Source: Thiobacillus sp. | GTDB lineage: Bacteria > Pseudomonadota > Gammaproteobacteria > Burkholderiales > Thiobacillaceae | Reading direction: 5' to 3' | Length of the DNA: 64,000 bases | NCBI GenBank assembly: GCA_030692355.1 | Contig: JAUYCF010000084.1 | Location: 1 to 64,000 of the forward strand | Shown here: positions 34,011 through 42,179 of the stretch, one piece after another | Layout of the letters: each line of letters begins with the position of its first letter | How positions within the stretch are numbered: position 1 is the stretch's first letter | The notes under the pieces: generated by a model | Told to the model about the DNA's origin: nothing | Databases searched by the model: none | What the model saw: the letters and a program-made list of their open reading frames with translations, nothing else | Translations under genes and position numbers: made by a program

Positions 34011-36794
34011 ATGACCCCGCATCCCGTCGCCCTGGCCATCGCATTGGCCTTAGCCACCACACTCGCTGCCTGCGACAGCACCGCCAGGCTGACATCGGAA
34101 GAGCACATGCAGCGTGCGATGAATTACGAGACCAAGGGCGAACTCGCGAGCGCCGTAATCGAGCTGAAGAATGCTGTGGAGAAGGCGCCCCAGAACCCGC
34201 AGGCACGCTTGCAACTGGGTCAAATTTATCTGGAAATGGGAGACGGGGCCGCGGCTGAAAAGGAATTCACCAGCGCCAGGACGCATGGGGTGGGCGCAAC
34301 GAGCATCGCGGTGCCGATGGCGAAAGCCCTTCAACTGCAGGGCAAGCACCCGGAAGTATTGGCCACCCTGGCGGAGGTGCCGGGCTTGAGTTCCAGCGGC
34401 ATGACGGAATTGCACGTGGTCAAAGGCAAGTCCTTCCTCGGGCTGGGTGAGATGAAACAAGCCGAGGAAGCATTCAGCGCGGCCCTCAGTAGCCAGCCGG
34501 ATTCACCCGTTGCATGGGAAGGGCAGGCCCTGTACGCCTACACCCAGAACCAGTGGGATGAAGCGACGAACTGGAATCAAAAAATCCTGGGCCATGACCC
34601 CAGCTCGGTGAGGGCGCTTGCCCTCAAGGGCGATATCGCCTTGGCCCGCGGCGACGCGAAAACGGCCGAAGCCGCTTATGCCCAGGCGTTCAAGCTCAGG
34701 CCGGACTACACCATGTACCGCATCGCTCTGGCGATTGCGCAAATCGGAAACGGCAAGTTCGCGGAGGCGAACAAACATCTCGATACCGTGCTGAAATCAT
34801 TTCCGCTCGACCCCACCGCCAACTATTACCGATCGGTCGCAGCCTACCAGCTGAAGGAATATGAAGCCGCCAAGACTCACGCGGAAAATGCCATCAACAA
34901 CCAGACCCAGGAAGATCTGCGCATCCGCATCCTGGCGGCGGCAGCGAGTTATGCCCTGGGGCAACAGGAAGCCGCCAACAAGCACATACAATTTTTTCTT
35001 GCCAAGGCGCCAGCCTATGAACCGGCCCGCAAGCTGCAGGCCGCGATTCAGCTCAAAATGGGCAAGACCACTGAAGCGGCAACCAGTCTCAAGGGCGTCA
35101 CCAGCACTTCGGAAGAAGACAGAAAGCTGCTGAATGCGGTCGGCTTGGCCGCCGTTGCGCAGGGGCAGACCAGCCTGGGCCTCGATCTGCTGCAGCGCAA
35201 CGCCCAGGCGCGCCCCGACGATCCCCTGGCGAGAACGCGGCTGGGCATTGCCCGCTCCTTATCGGGCGACGTGCAGGCCGGCATCGGCGATCTGGAACAA
35301 TCCCTGCGCATGAACCCGCAACAGGGCGCCGCTGAAGTCGTGCTGGCCTTGAACCATCTGCGCGCCGGCGAAGCCGACAAGGCACTGCAGGCAGCCGAGC
35401 GGCTGCAGAAAAGCGTACCCACCAGCCCGGACGGCCACACCCTGGCCGGTCTGGCCTACATCATGAAAAAGCAGAATGCCGAAGCCCGGGCCGCGTTCGG
35501 CAAGGCCCTGTCGATCCAGCCCGGCAACCCGAATGCCAGCCATAACCTGGCCTCACTGGCGCTGCTGGACGGCAACCGCAACGAAGCGCGCCGGCTGTAT
35601 CAGGGCGTTCTGCAAAAACATCCGGCGCACACCCAGACCCTGCTCAGGCTGGCCGACCTCGACCTGCAGGCCGGGCAAGCCAAGGCAGCCGAAAAAACGC
35701 TGAGCGACGCGCTCGACAAGCAGCCGGATCTGCTCCCCCTGAGACTTGCCCTGAGCCGGTTCCATCTTGCCCAGGGCAAGCCGGATCAGGCTCTCAAGCT
35801 CGCGGATGAGGGCCTGCCCAAATCACCCAACGATCCGGGCCTGCTTGCGCTCAAGGGCGTGGCCCAGCTACAGTTGGGGCAGCCCAATCTCGCCGTGACC
35901 GCGCTGGAAAGCGCGGTCAAGGCCGCGCCCAATGTCCCGGATGCGCATTTCCACCTCGCACGCGCCTACGAACAGCTCGGCAACCTCAACCGCGCCGCCC
36001 AGTCCCTGCAAACGGTCCTGAAACTGGCCCCCGCGCACGGGCCGGCCAAATTTGCCCAAGCCCGGCTGCTGGCCCGCGGCGGCAAGCCGGAAGCCGCACA
36101 AAAGCAACTGGCCGAACTGGCCGCCCGCTTCCCGGACGACCCCGCCATTCCCGAAACACGCGGCGATCTGGCCATGGCCCAGAACCAGCCCAAGGAAGCG
36201 GCCGGCTTCTACAAGACCGCCCTGGCCAAGGGAGAAACCAATTTCCTCAATGCCAGGCTGGCCGCCTCGCAGATGCAGTCGGGCGACCGGGAAGGCGGAT
36301 TCGCCACGCTGCGCAACTGGCTCAAGCGCTATCCCGAGGACACCTACACCCGCGGCGCCCTGGCCGATGCGCTGATGGCTGCCGGACAGTCCCGCGAAGC
36401 GGGTGATCATTATGCAAAAATCCTCACGAGCCAGCCTGACAACCTATCGGTCATCAACAATCTCGCCTGGCTTTCCCTTCAGGCGGACGCCATCGACAAG
36501 GCAATGACCTATGCCCAGCGTGCCCTAAAACTGGCGCCCAAACACCCCCAGGTGCTCGATACCTACGCGCAGATCCTGCTGCGCAAGGGCAATGCGACCG
36601 AGGCTATCGGCAAATTGCGCGAAGCCCGTGACCTGGCAAGCGGCGATCCCCTGATCCAGCTTCATCTGGCGGAAGCCCTGATTGCAGGCAAGCAGCCCGA
36701 TCAGGCACGGCAGGTGTTGCGGGAGTTGCTTGACAGCACCCCTCCCCAGTCCCTCCGGCAAAAAGCCGAAGAACTGCTGAAGTCCATCAGGTAG
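34011..36794 (+). CDS. prsT: PEP-CTERM system TPR-repeat lipoprotein PrsT (second copy)
   Basis: 927 residues with a lipobox LAAC (ATTLAACDST). The same architecture of TPR repeats as the upstream gene is seen, with matching opening (YETKGELASAVIELKNAVEKAP) and closing parts (VINNLAWLSLQADAIDKAMTYA). The two are clearly diverged in sequence, so the duplication is not recent. A strong SD (GAGGAG) precedes the ATG. It may have taken on a separate partner or simply strengthens the scaffold; sequence alone cannot tell. A hairpin follows the stop. Confidence 0.9.
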   Translation: MTPHPVALAIALALATTLAACDSTARLTSEEHMQRAMNYETKGELASAVIELKNAVEKAPQNPQARLQLGQIYLEMGDGAAAEKEFTSARTHGVGATSIAVPMAKALQLQGKHPEVLATLAEVPGLSSSGMTELHVVKGKSFLGLGEMKQAEEAFSAALSSQPDSPVAWEGQALYAYTQNQWDEATNWNQKILGHDPSSVRALALKGDIALARGDAKTAEAAYAQAFKLRPDYTMYRIALAIAQIGNGKFAEANKHLDTVLKSFPLDPTANYYRSVAAYQLKEYEAAKTHAENAINNQTQEDLRIRILAAAASYALGQQEAANKHIQFFLAKAPAYEPARKLQAAIQLKMGKTTEAATSLKGVTSTSEEDRKLLNAVGLAAVAQGQTSLGLDLLQRNAQARPDDPLARTRLGIARSLSGDVQAGIGDLEQSLRMNPQQGAAEVVLALNHLRAGEADKALQAAERLQKSVPTSPDGHTLAGLAYIMKKQNAEARAAFGKALSIQPGNPNASHNLASLALLDGNRNEARRLYQGVLQKHPAHTQTLLRLADLDLQAGQAKAAEKTLSDALDKQPDLLPLRLALSRFHLAQGKPDQALKLADEGLPKSPNDPGLLALKGVAQLQLGQPNLAVTALESAVKAAPNVPDAHFHLARAYEQLGNLNRAAQSLQTVLKLAPAHGPAKFAQARLLARGGKPEAAQKQLAELAARFPDDPAIPETRGDLAMAQNQPKEAAGFYKTALAKGETNFLNARLAASQMQSGDREGGFATLRNWLKRYPEDTYTRGALADALMAAGQSREAGDHYAKILTSQPDNLSVINNLAWLSLQADAIDKAMTYAQRALKLAPKHPQVLDTYAQILLRKGNATEAIGKLREARDLASGDPLIQLHLAEALIAGKQPDQARQVLRELLDSTPPQSLRQKAEELLKSIR

Positions 36795-36812
36795 GAAATT
36801 TCACCGAAGGGG

Positions 36813-36834
36813 GGCGCCCTGCGGGTAGGGCGCC
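36813..36834 (+). terminator. Probable weak terminator after prsT copy 2
   Basis: GGCGCCCT / AGGGCGCC forms an 8-bp stem with loop GCGGGT, followed only by TTCCCG, so the T run is poor. It is the only hairpin near the end of this long operon. Confidence 0.45.
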
Positions 36835-37852
36835 TTCCCGTCAATCGACCTTGCAAATACGCGATGGCATCGACCCTGGAAGTCTTCGTCCTCTCCCGTT
36901 TTCGCGGTCTTCCGCAGCGTGGCCGACCGCTCCGCATAACCTGATGAGCATGCGGAGCGGAGTCGCTGAGGGTTCGACCCGTGCGCGTCGAACTTCGTCA
37001 CCCCGGCAGCACGTGCCTGCTCCGCTTTGGAGAAGCGCGTGCTTATCCGGTTAGCCCCCAAGGCCACCAGGGAAGCGCGGATTAATTCGATACGGATGTC
37101 ATTGCGCATTGAGCGCAGCGAAGCAATCCAGCGTATTGATTAAGGCATGTCACTGTTGGTTGTTGAATTCATGTCTTGGCCCCCTCTGATGAAGCCAACC
37201 CGCAGGGGTAGGCTGTTGTGGGAGGCCCGCCCCGGGCCGTTGGGGTGGCGCGGTCAAGACGGTGCGACATTCGGGGCGAGGGCTAAAGCCCCTCCTGCAC
37301 GTGACGGTGGCGGGAGTTTTGTGGGGGGGGGGCCACGATTGCTGGAGGTTTGTGGGAGCGGGTTCACCCGCGATCTGGGTGGGGCCCATCGGGGCTAAAG
37401 CCCCTCCTACAATGCCAGCCCGTGTTGCCGTGAGCTTTGCGAGGAACAACACTTAACGGTGAAAGAGCCCTGATTAAACAGGAATTTCTGGATTTCACGC
37501 TACAGGACTCCGATCCACTATGGGCTGAAGCCCATGTGGAATCATATGCCGCGTCGCTGCGCGCCGCGCAATGACAAATTAATCAGTGGGCTGGCAGCCT
37601 GTAACCTGGCAGCCTGTAACATTTACCATTGCGGGCAAAGGTGCGCATTCCACTGAAACTGCGCACGGATCCAGCGCAAACCCACCCACCGACTCTGAAG
37701 CAACTTGCCCAGTGTGCGACGCGAAGCGACGCCGGAGTCTGAACGATGTCTCCGTGTGTGCGGCGCAAACCGCGTGAGCGCAAGCCGTGGGGGGTAAATT
37801 TTTCCACCACGGACCGGCTTTACATTTCCCCGCATGACGGAAGTCCGGACGC
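36835..37852. other. 1-kb non-coding region packed with short repeats
   Basis: No gene was found here. The region includes a degraded fragment of the AAGGAA-ended repeat D (37070-37146, minus sense, with GAAGCAATCCAG) and several GGGGCTAAAGCCCC palindromes (near 37280 and 37393). GTGGGAGCGGGTTCACCCGCGA at 37350-37371 is a REP of the type abundant in pseudomonads. G runs occur at 37323-37332. A small minus-strand frame at 37623-37835 was judged not convincing. Confidence 0.6.
37591..37620. repeat. Tandem duplication of a 15-bp unit
   Basis: CTGGCAGCCTGTAAC occurs twice in a row without mismatch. It lies in non-coding DNA and may be a replication-slip product. Confidence 0.9.
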
Positions 37853-37880
37853 AAAAAGAGGGGGCGAACCCCCTCTTTTT
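37853..37880. terminator. Bidirectional intrinsic terminator
   Basis: A perfect 12-bp stem AAAAAGAGGGGG / CCCCCTCTTTTT with a CGAA tetraloop has T runs on both sides. It lies 45 bp beyond the stop of the minus-strand PEP-CTERM gene and can stop transcripts from either direction. Confidence 0.92.
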
Positions 37881-37924
37881 CCTGGTGCGGACAGTGTTCC
37901 GTCCGCTGGGTTACAGCAGGCCGA

Positions 37925-38881
37925 TCAGGCAGCCAGCTTGCGGCGGCGGGTTAGACCCAGGCCCAGCAGGCCCATCCCAAGCAGTGCCAGCACGCCCGGC
38001 TCCGGAATCCGTCCGGCGTCGGCTTCCGAAGTGCTACGGAATGACGTCTGGTAAAGCCTTCCAGCCGTCAGGATGGGGGTCGTGGCGGAGAAAGCCACAT
38101 TCGTCGCGTCACGAGTCACTTCGTACACCGGGAACATGCCGGGCAGTGGCGCATTGAGGCTCAGCGTCAAGGGTTCGCCTGCTCCAAAAAGCGCGGTGTT
38201 ATAGGAAAAGACGGTGGGATTGCCACCTCCGGGCGTGATATCCACGATCGAGATCGTGAAGGACGCTGAAGCCGACGCGTAGCCCGGGAAATCCTCATCC
38301 GACGTCATCGCAACCTGCAACCACGCAGTAATGTCAAAATCGAAAGTGACGCCGGTGTCCTGCGTCAGGGCGAACACGAAGCTCGAGTTCAAATTGTTGT
38401 TGGCGGAGGTCGATCCGTCCGCGCTACCAAGATCAATCCCGACATAGGTGCCTTGCTTGACATATGCAGGCGTAGTAAAGCCGGAGATCCCGGCTACCGG
38501 CGAGCCCGTTTCGTACTGGTCTGCCGCCGCGTAGTTACCGGTAACAGGAGGCGCGGAGAGCTTCGGGAAGAGGTCATTCCCAATCGGGCTGCAGCCACTG
38601 CCCACGCAGATGGGATCGAAATTAATTGATCCCGTGGAACTGGAGGCCGTGTCCCCATCAGATCCCCCGCCCGATCCCGTCAGCGAAACGGACTGGTCCG
38701 CACTGGTTACGAAAGTCAGGAAGCTGAAATCTGTTGCAGTCAGTGGAGCACCACCGCTACCGCTAAGGGTGAAATTATTGATTTCGACCACGGAGCTTGC
38801 CATGACATAGGCGTGCGCGGCGGTGGGCAGGGCCAGTACGCCAAGGCTGGCAAGGGCGAGGGATGTGAGTTTACGGTTCAT
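37925..38881 (-). CDS. PEP-CTERM sorting domain protein (second)
   Basis: 318 residues with a signal peptide ending in AAHA-YV. The mature region is rich in S, T, G and N. A single closely spaced cysteine pair (ICVGSGC) near 90-97 may form a disulfide. The C-terminus is RIPEPGVLALLGMG (Pro-Glu-Pro at 293-295), a hydrophobic helix and TRRRKLAA. It is expected to be exported and processed by an exosortase that must lie outside this window. Like the first PEP-CTERM gene, it has a TGTCGGA-type motif and a sigma-54 promoter upstream, and so belongs to the same regulon. Confidence 0.88.
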   Translation of the reverse strand: MNRKLTSLALASLGVLALPTAAHAYVMASSVVEINNFTLSGSGGAPLTATDFSFLTFVTSADQSVSLTGSGGGSDGDTASSSTGSINFDPICVGSGCSPIGNDLFPKLSAPPVTGNYAAADQYETGSPVAGISGFTTPAYVKQGTYVGIDLGSADGSTSANNNLNSSFVFALTQDTGVTFDFDITAWLQVAMTSDEDFPGYASASASFTISIVDITPGGGNPTVFSYNTALFGAGEPLTLSLNAPLPGMFPVYEVTRDATNVAFSATTPILTAGRLYQTSFRSTSEADAGRIPEPGVLALLGMGLLGLGLTRRRKLAA

Positions 38882-38965
38882 TTTGTACTCCTACTGTTTA
38901 ATGATTGAAAACTAGTCGCCTCGTCTTGCCTGAGGGTGCCGACCATCTGCGTACGCCTTAAACAA

Positions 38966-38981
38966 AGCATGCTGCGTGCCA
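38966..38981 (-). promoter_or_regulatory. Sigma-54 promoter of second PEP-CTERM gene
   Basis: On the minus strand the site reads TGGCACGCAGCATGCT, matching both sigma-54 boxes with correct spacing. It is 85 bp upstream of the ATG at 38881. It differs from the promoter of the first PEP-CTERM gene (TGGCACGCCTGATGCT) only in the spacer. Confidence 0.85.
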
Positions 38982-39056
38982 GGTCATATAATCACCTTAC
39001 AAAACATTGGCTTGCGAATTTCAAACCACCTTGCAGGCGGCCGGGGCGCCGGCAAG

Positions 39057-39073
39057 TGTAAAAAAATCCGACA
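39057..39073 (-). promoter_or_regulatory. PEP-CTERM-box-like motif upstream of second PEP-CTERM gene
   Basis: On the minus strand TGTCGGATTTTTTTACA, matching 14 of 17 positions of the copy at 9796-9812. It lies 75 bp upstream of the sigma-54 -24 box. An 11-G run (39091-39101) is 18 bp further upstream. Proposed as a PrsR enhancer by analogy. Confidence 0.6.
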
Positions 39074-39163
39074 TCGTTTTGCGCGCGGGCGGGGGGGGGG
39101 GCTGGCCCGTCTGGCCGTTTGACGCCCGGTGGGTGCCTGGGCGGCGTCCATGCGGGCGGTGGG

Positions 39164-40246
39164 CTAGTTCGCGTCGAAACGGGTCAGTTTTTGCAGGGGC
39201 AGGCGCAAGGAGCGCGCCGCGGGCAGGGGGGCGTGACCCAGCCTGCCCATGAACACGGTTCGGGTGAGATGCTCACCGAGCACGGCATCGAGCTGTTCTG
39301 ACAGGGTGTGCGCCCGGCTTTGCGAGCCGGCATGCCGGCTGAAGGGAATGCCTTCGCGGATGTAGCGGGTGAAAATCAGCGGGGTGAGTTCGGGCTGGAA
39401 TCCCAGCCCGAGGCTGGCCGCGGTGAGCCAGAAGCGCTGCACCGCCCGCCCGCCCGCAACGTAGTCGTCGACTGTCTGCGGCGCCCGCTGGGCAACGAGG
39501 GCAAAGTGCGCGGCACAGAGCAGGCCGGGCAGCAGATCCATTTCGATTCGGGGTATCAGGTGGCCAGCCAGCCAGGTGTTGAAGAAACTGACCCGTTGCC
39601 AGCTGCCCATGACCCAGCGCATGAGCTTGAGCGTCATGGCGTCCAGCCCGAGCGCCCGGTCGGGCACCTTGTCCTCGCTGAAGCGCGCGTTCCACTCGAT
39701 GATGTCGCGATGCACCGGGTAGGCTTCGGGCAGGGTGAGGCGGAGCCTGGCGTTATTGAACATGAGCCGGGCGAGACGCCAGCGTTGGGCGCCGCCCTCG
39801 AACCAGCGCACAGTGTAAAGTTTTCCGACAGCGTCCTGCAGGGCCTGTTTTTCGGTGGCGGTGAGCGGGGTGGTGCGCATGGGCCGGCGCTGCACGGAAC
39901 GCTGGCGGACAAACGGCAACAGCGGGTCGGGCGCCACGGCGCTGTCCGGGACCAGTGCCACCTCATAGTCGGGGTGCGTGTCCGGGGTGTCGGGATGGCG
40001 CGTGACTTCGGCCCGCAGGCCGTGCGCGCTGGCGGCAATGGCGAGGGTTTCCAGCAGCGCGCCGTGGGCGATCTGGCTGGGATGGCCGTCGAGGTCGTAG
40101 ACCACGTGCTCGCGGGTATCGAAGCCGCGGACGATCAGGCGATGCGCGTCGACGACTTCAAAGCGCCAGGGCTGGGTGTTGTCGCCGGAAGGCGCCCAAC
40201 GGGCGAGTTCGAGAATATCGGCAAGGGGGTGGGGGATCGGCTGCAT
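39164..40246 (-). CDS. Nitroreductase-like flavoprotein of the MoeY/Rv1355c C-terminal type
   Basis: 360 residues. The opening ADILELARWAPSGDNTQPWRFEVVD is the flavin-binding signature of nitroreductases. The length and a second half-domain (LLPGLLCAAHFALVAQRAP, AASLGLGFQPELTPLIFTRYIREG) suggest a fused two-lobed monomer. In mycobacterial Rv1355c (annotated MoeY) a ThiF-like and a nitroreductase-like domain are fused. Here a ThiF-like gene lies directly upstream on the same strand, separated by a repeat element at 40271-40405. The substrate is not known; redox tailoring of the product made by the neighbours is one idea. Confidence 0.75.
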   Translation of the reverse strand: MQPIPHPLADILELARWAPSGDNTQPWRFEVVDAHRLIVRGFDTREHVVYDLDGHPSQIAHGALLETLAIAASAHGLRAEVTRHPDTPDTHPDYEVALVPDSAVAPDPLLPFVRQRSVQRRPMRTTPLTATEKQALQDAVGKLYTVRWFEGGAQRWRLARLMFNNARLRLTLPEAYPVHRDIIEWNARFSEDKVPDRALGLDAMTLKLMRWVMGSWQRVSFFNTWLAGHLIPRIEMDLLPGLLCAAHFALVAQRAPQTVDDYVAGGRAVQRFWLTAASLGLGFQPELTPLIFTRYIREGIPFSRHAGSQSRAHTLSEQLDAVLGEHLTRTVFMGRLGHAPLPAARSLRLPLQKLTRFDAN

Positions 40247-40270
40247 TGGGGTTGGGGATGTCGCTGCTTT

Positions 40271-40405
40271 AAGGAAGCGCTGATTAATTCGTCATTGCGA
40301 GGAGCGTAGCGACGCGGAAATCCAGAAATGCCTGCTTGATCGATACGCTGGATTGCTTCGCTTCGCTCGCAATGACGGCCATATTGAATTGTTCAGCGTT
40401 TCCTT
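40271..40405. repeat. Repeat D, intact copy (AAGGAA...TTCCTT ends)
   Basis: A 135-bp unit with imperfect inverted ends AAGGAAGCGCTGATTAATTC and GAATTGTTCAGCGTTTCCTT. It contains the REP-like CTGGATTGCTTCGCTTCGCT and GCAATGAC. It lies between the nitroreductase-like and ThiF-like genes. A second copy at 42180-42452 is interrupted by element C. Confidence 0.8.
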
Positions 40406-40417
40406 AACCGAACCCGA

Positions 40418-41290
40418 TTATTTCAAACCGAGCTGATGCCGGGCGATGGCAAGGCCCAGGCGCTGAATCGGGTTGTTGTTGCCCCACGGGCGCCAGGTGC
40501 GGGTGACCTTGTTGCGGTAGGCATCGAACTGATAGCCGTGAGGCGCTGCCAGGACACTTCCACGCTTCAACAGGATCTTGAGTGCCTCGGTTGCCGCGGC
40601 GCCGGCGCACAACTGGCATGCCATGGGGGTGGAAGGCCCGCGTTGCCCGACAAAATCGACTTTGGACCGGTCCACCAGATAGCCTCTTTGCAACATGGCG
40701 GGGGAGAGTCCCAACAGAAAACGGAGTGCTTTTTCCTGATGGCTGACGCCCGAAAAACGGAAATACTCCTCGAACGTCATCTGTCCCGGCATGATGTTGA
40801 CGATCGCGACCCCCATGCCCAGGGGAGCCGCAATGACCGCAGGTATCCTGAACCGCTCACAGGCCCGGTATACCGCCTCGCGCGCCTCGAACACAAAGAA
40901 ATCCAGGCCATCCACGTACAGGTCGACATCCTTGAAGAAGTCATCCAGATTGTCTTCACTGACGCCTTGAGGGAAACACCGGATCTCCAGTTCCGGATTG
41001 ATATCCAGGGCCTGCTCGGCCATGACCTCGACCTTGGCCCGGCCAAGGCTGCGCATGCCCGCACCCGCCTGACGATTGAAGTTGACCTGGTCGAAGGTGT
41101 CAAAATCGGCGATGTTGAATTTTCCGATGCCCAAACGTGCGAGCGTGATCAGGTGGATGCCACCCACACCGCCCATACCTGCTATGGCAATCCGCGTATG
41201 TCGCAGCTGTTCCTGTTCGGCGGGTGTCACCCACCCGATATTGCGCGAAAAAGCGGTATGGTAGTCAAAAGCAGGCATGCCGGCCATCAT
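40418..41290 (-). CDS. ThiF/MoeB/HesA-family adenylyltransferase-like protein
   Basis: 290 residues of the E1-like fold. The nucleotide-binding loop is GMGGVGG (38-44), followed by DFDTFDQVNFNRQ (62-74) with the expected Asp, Asn and Arg residues. K86 follows in GRAKVEVM, and Asp127/Asp130 sit in VDGLDFF. Only one CxxC (CQLC, 225-228) is present, so the zinc site of MoeB and ThiF appears incomplete. The family adenylates a carboxylate, usually of a ubiquitin-like protein C-terminus. It overlaps the FeeM-like gene by ATGA, so an N-acyl amino acid as substrate is an attractive alternative. The start MMAG overlaps the previous stop. Confidence 0.85.
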   Translation of the reverse strand: MMAGMPAFDYHTAFSRNIGWVTPAEQEQLRHTRIAIAGMGGVGGIHLITLARLGIGKFNIADFDTFDQVNFNRQAGAGMRSLGRAKVEVMAEQALDINPELEIRCFPQGVSEDNLDDFFKDVDLYVDGLDFFVFEAREAVYRACERFRIPAVIAAPLGMGVAIVNIMPGQMTFEEYFRFSGVSHQEKALRFLLGLSPAMLQRGYLVDRSKVDFVGQRGPSTPMACQLCAGAAATEALKILLKRGSVLAAPHGYQFDAYRNKVTRTWRPWGNNNPIQRLGLAIARHQLGLK

Positions 41291-42075
41291 TCGCCATTCA
41301 GCAAGCGTTGCGCTATACCGGCCTCATCGGCTTTGGAAAAAAAGTACGGATAGAGAGAGCGTGTGCCGTGCGCCTGTTCGGTTTTACCGCCCCAACACTC
41401 GATTTGCTTGTCGACATATTCAATTTCCAGCCGAAGCAGAACGCCCATTGTGTTGACCCGGCTATTGAGCCGCTCTCCTCCCATCTGCTCGAACCCCAGC
41501 ATCCGCCGATAAAACGGTGCATGCTTGGGCGTGACTTCAATCACCACATCGGTTTGTTTTTGCAGCACGCGGCCGTATATATAGGCAATATGAAACAGTG
41601 CGGCGAGCACGCGCTTGGAGCCGCGCGTCTGATCGACTGCAAATTTCGTGAGCTCGCAGACACGACGATTTTCCGCCCGCAGCTTATCGACTTCCGGCTT
41701 GTAATTCTCATCCGCCAGCAATCCATTGCCCGAGTCGATTCCCAATGTGATGGTTCCCACAACAATGTCGTTTTGCGACGCCATCAAAGTGATGCGGTCG
41801 GGCATTTTTTTCATTCCCGGCACGTCATACCCCTTTTTGGAATACATCCGCTGCACAAGGAGGCTGGCATGGTTTACCCGCTCGTCCGAATGGGCGAGCC
41901 GAATCTTGAAATTTTGCTGCTCGACAGTGGACTGCTCAGACTCTCCGGGGCCACTCGCTGGTGCAAGCACCAAGTCTTTCAGCACATAGGGCGATACCGC
42001 AATGATGGTTTTATCCCATTCATCGGGGCCCTTTTTCCAATTATGCCCAAAAGGGAATCTTGAATTTTCCGCCAT
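41287..42075 (-). CDS. N-acyl amino acid synthase FeeM-like acyltransferase (PEP-CTERM/exosortase-associated type)
   Basis: 262 residues with a GNAT-like core. Motifs are FKIRLAHSDERVNHASLLVQRMY, MASQNDIVVGTITLGID, and a central RRVCELTKFAVDQTRGSKRVLAALFHIAYIYG. KHAPFYRRMLGF follows. Members of this group transfer an acyl chain from acyl-ACP to the amino group of an amino acid (FeeM makes N-acyl tyrosine) or are listed as exosortase-associated acyltransferases. The first of three same-strand genes; translationally coupled to the ThiF-like gene. About 100 bp upstream lies a composite repeat. Confidence 0.8.
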   Translation of the reverse strand: MAENSRFPFGHNWKKGPDEWDKTIIAVSPYVLKDLVLAPASGPGESEQSTVEQQNFKIRLAHSDERVNHASLLVQRMYSKKGYDVPGMKKMPDRITLMASQNDIVVGTITLGIDSGNGLLADENYKPEVDKLRAENRRVCELTKFAVDQTRGSKRVLAALFHIAYIYGRVLQKQTDVVIEVTPKHAPFYRRMLGFEQMGGERLNSRVNTMGVLLRLEIEYVDKQIECWGGKTEQAHGTRSLYPYFFSKADEAGIAQRLLNGE

Positions 42076-42179
42076 GCTACTTTCCGGATGTGCTCCACGC
42101 AGTTCGATTCCGCCGATTGCTCATCATTCACCGCCTTGAAAACCTAATTACGACAGCCCCGAACGAGACTTAATAGCCA

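Noticed and set aside
36960-37060. Possible tRNA around GAGGGTTCGACCC
   Set aside because: The T-loop-like sequence is not accompanied by an acceptor stem, D arm or anticodon arm. No tRNA or rRNA was found in the window.
37623-37835. A 70-codon minus-strand frame in the non-coding bed
   Set aside because: Basic, low-complexity translation without SD or domain. The DNA is repeat-rich; the frame may be a relic but cannot be supported as a gene.
40271-40405. Repeat D considered as a riboswitch or promoter of the nitroreductase-like gene
   Set aside because: The same sequence occurs elsewhere without that gene, and its inverted ends fit a dispersed repeat.
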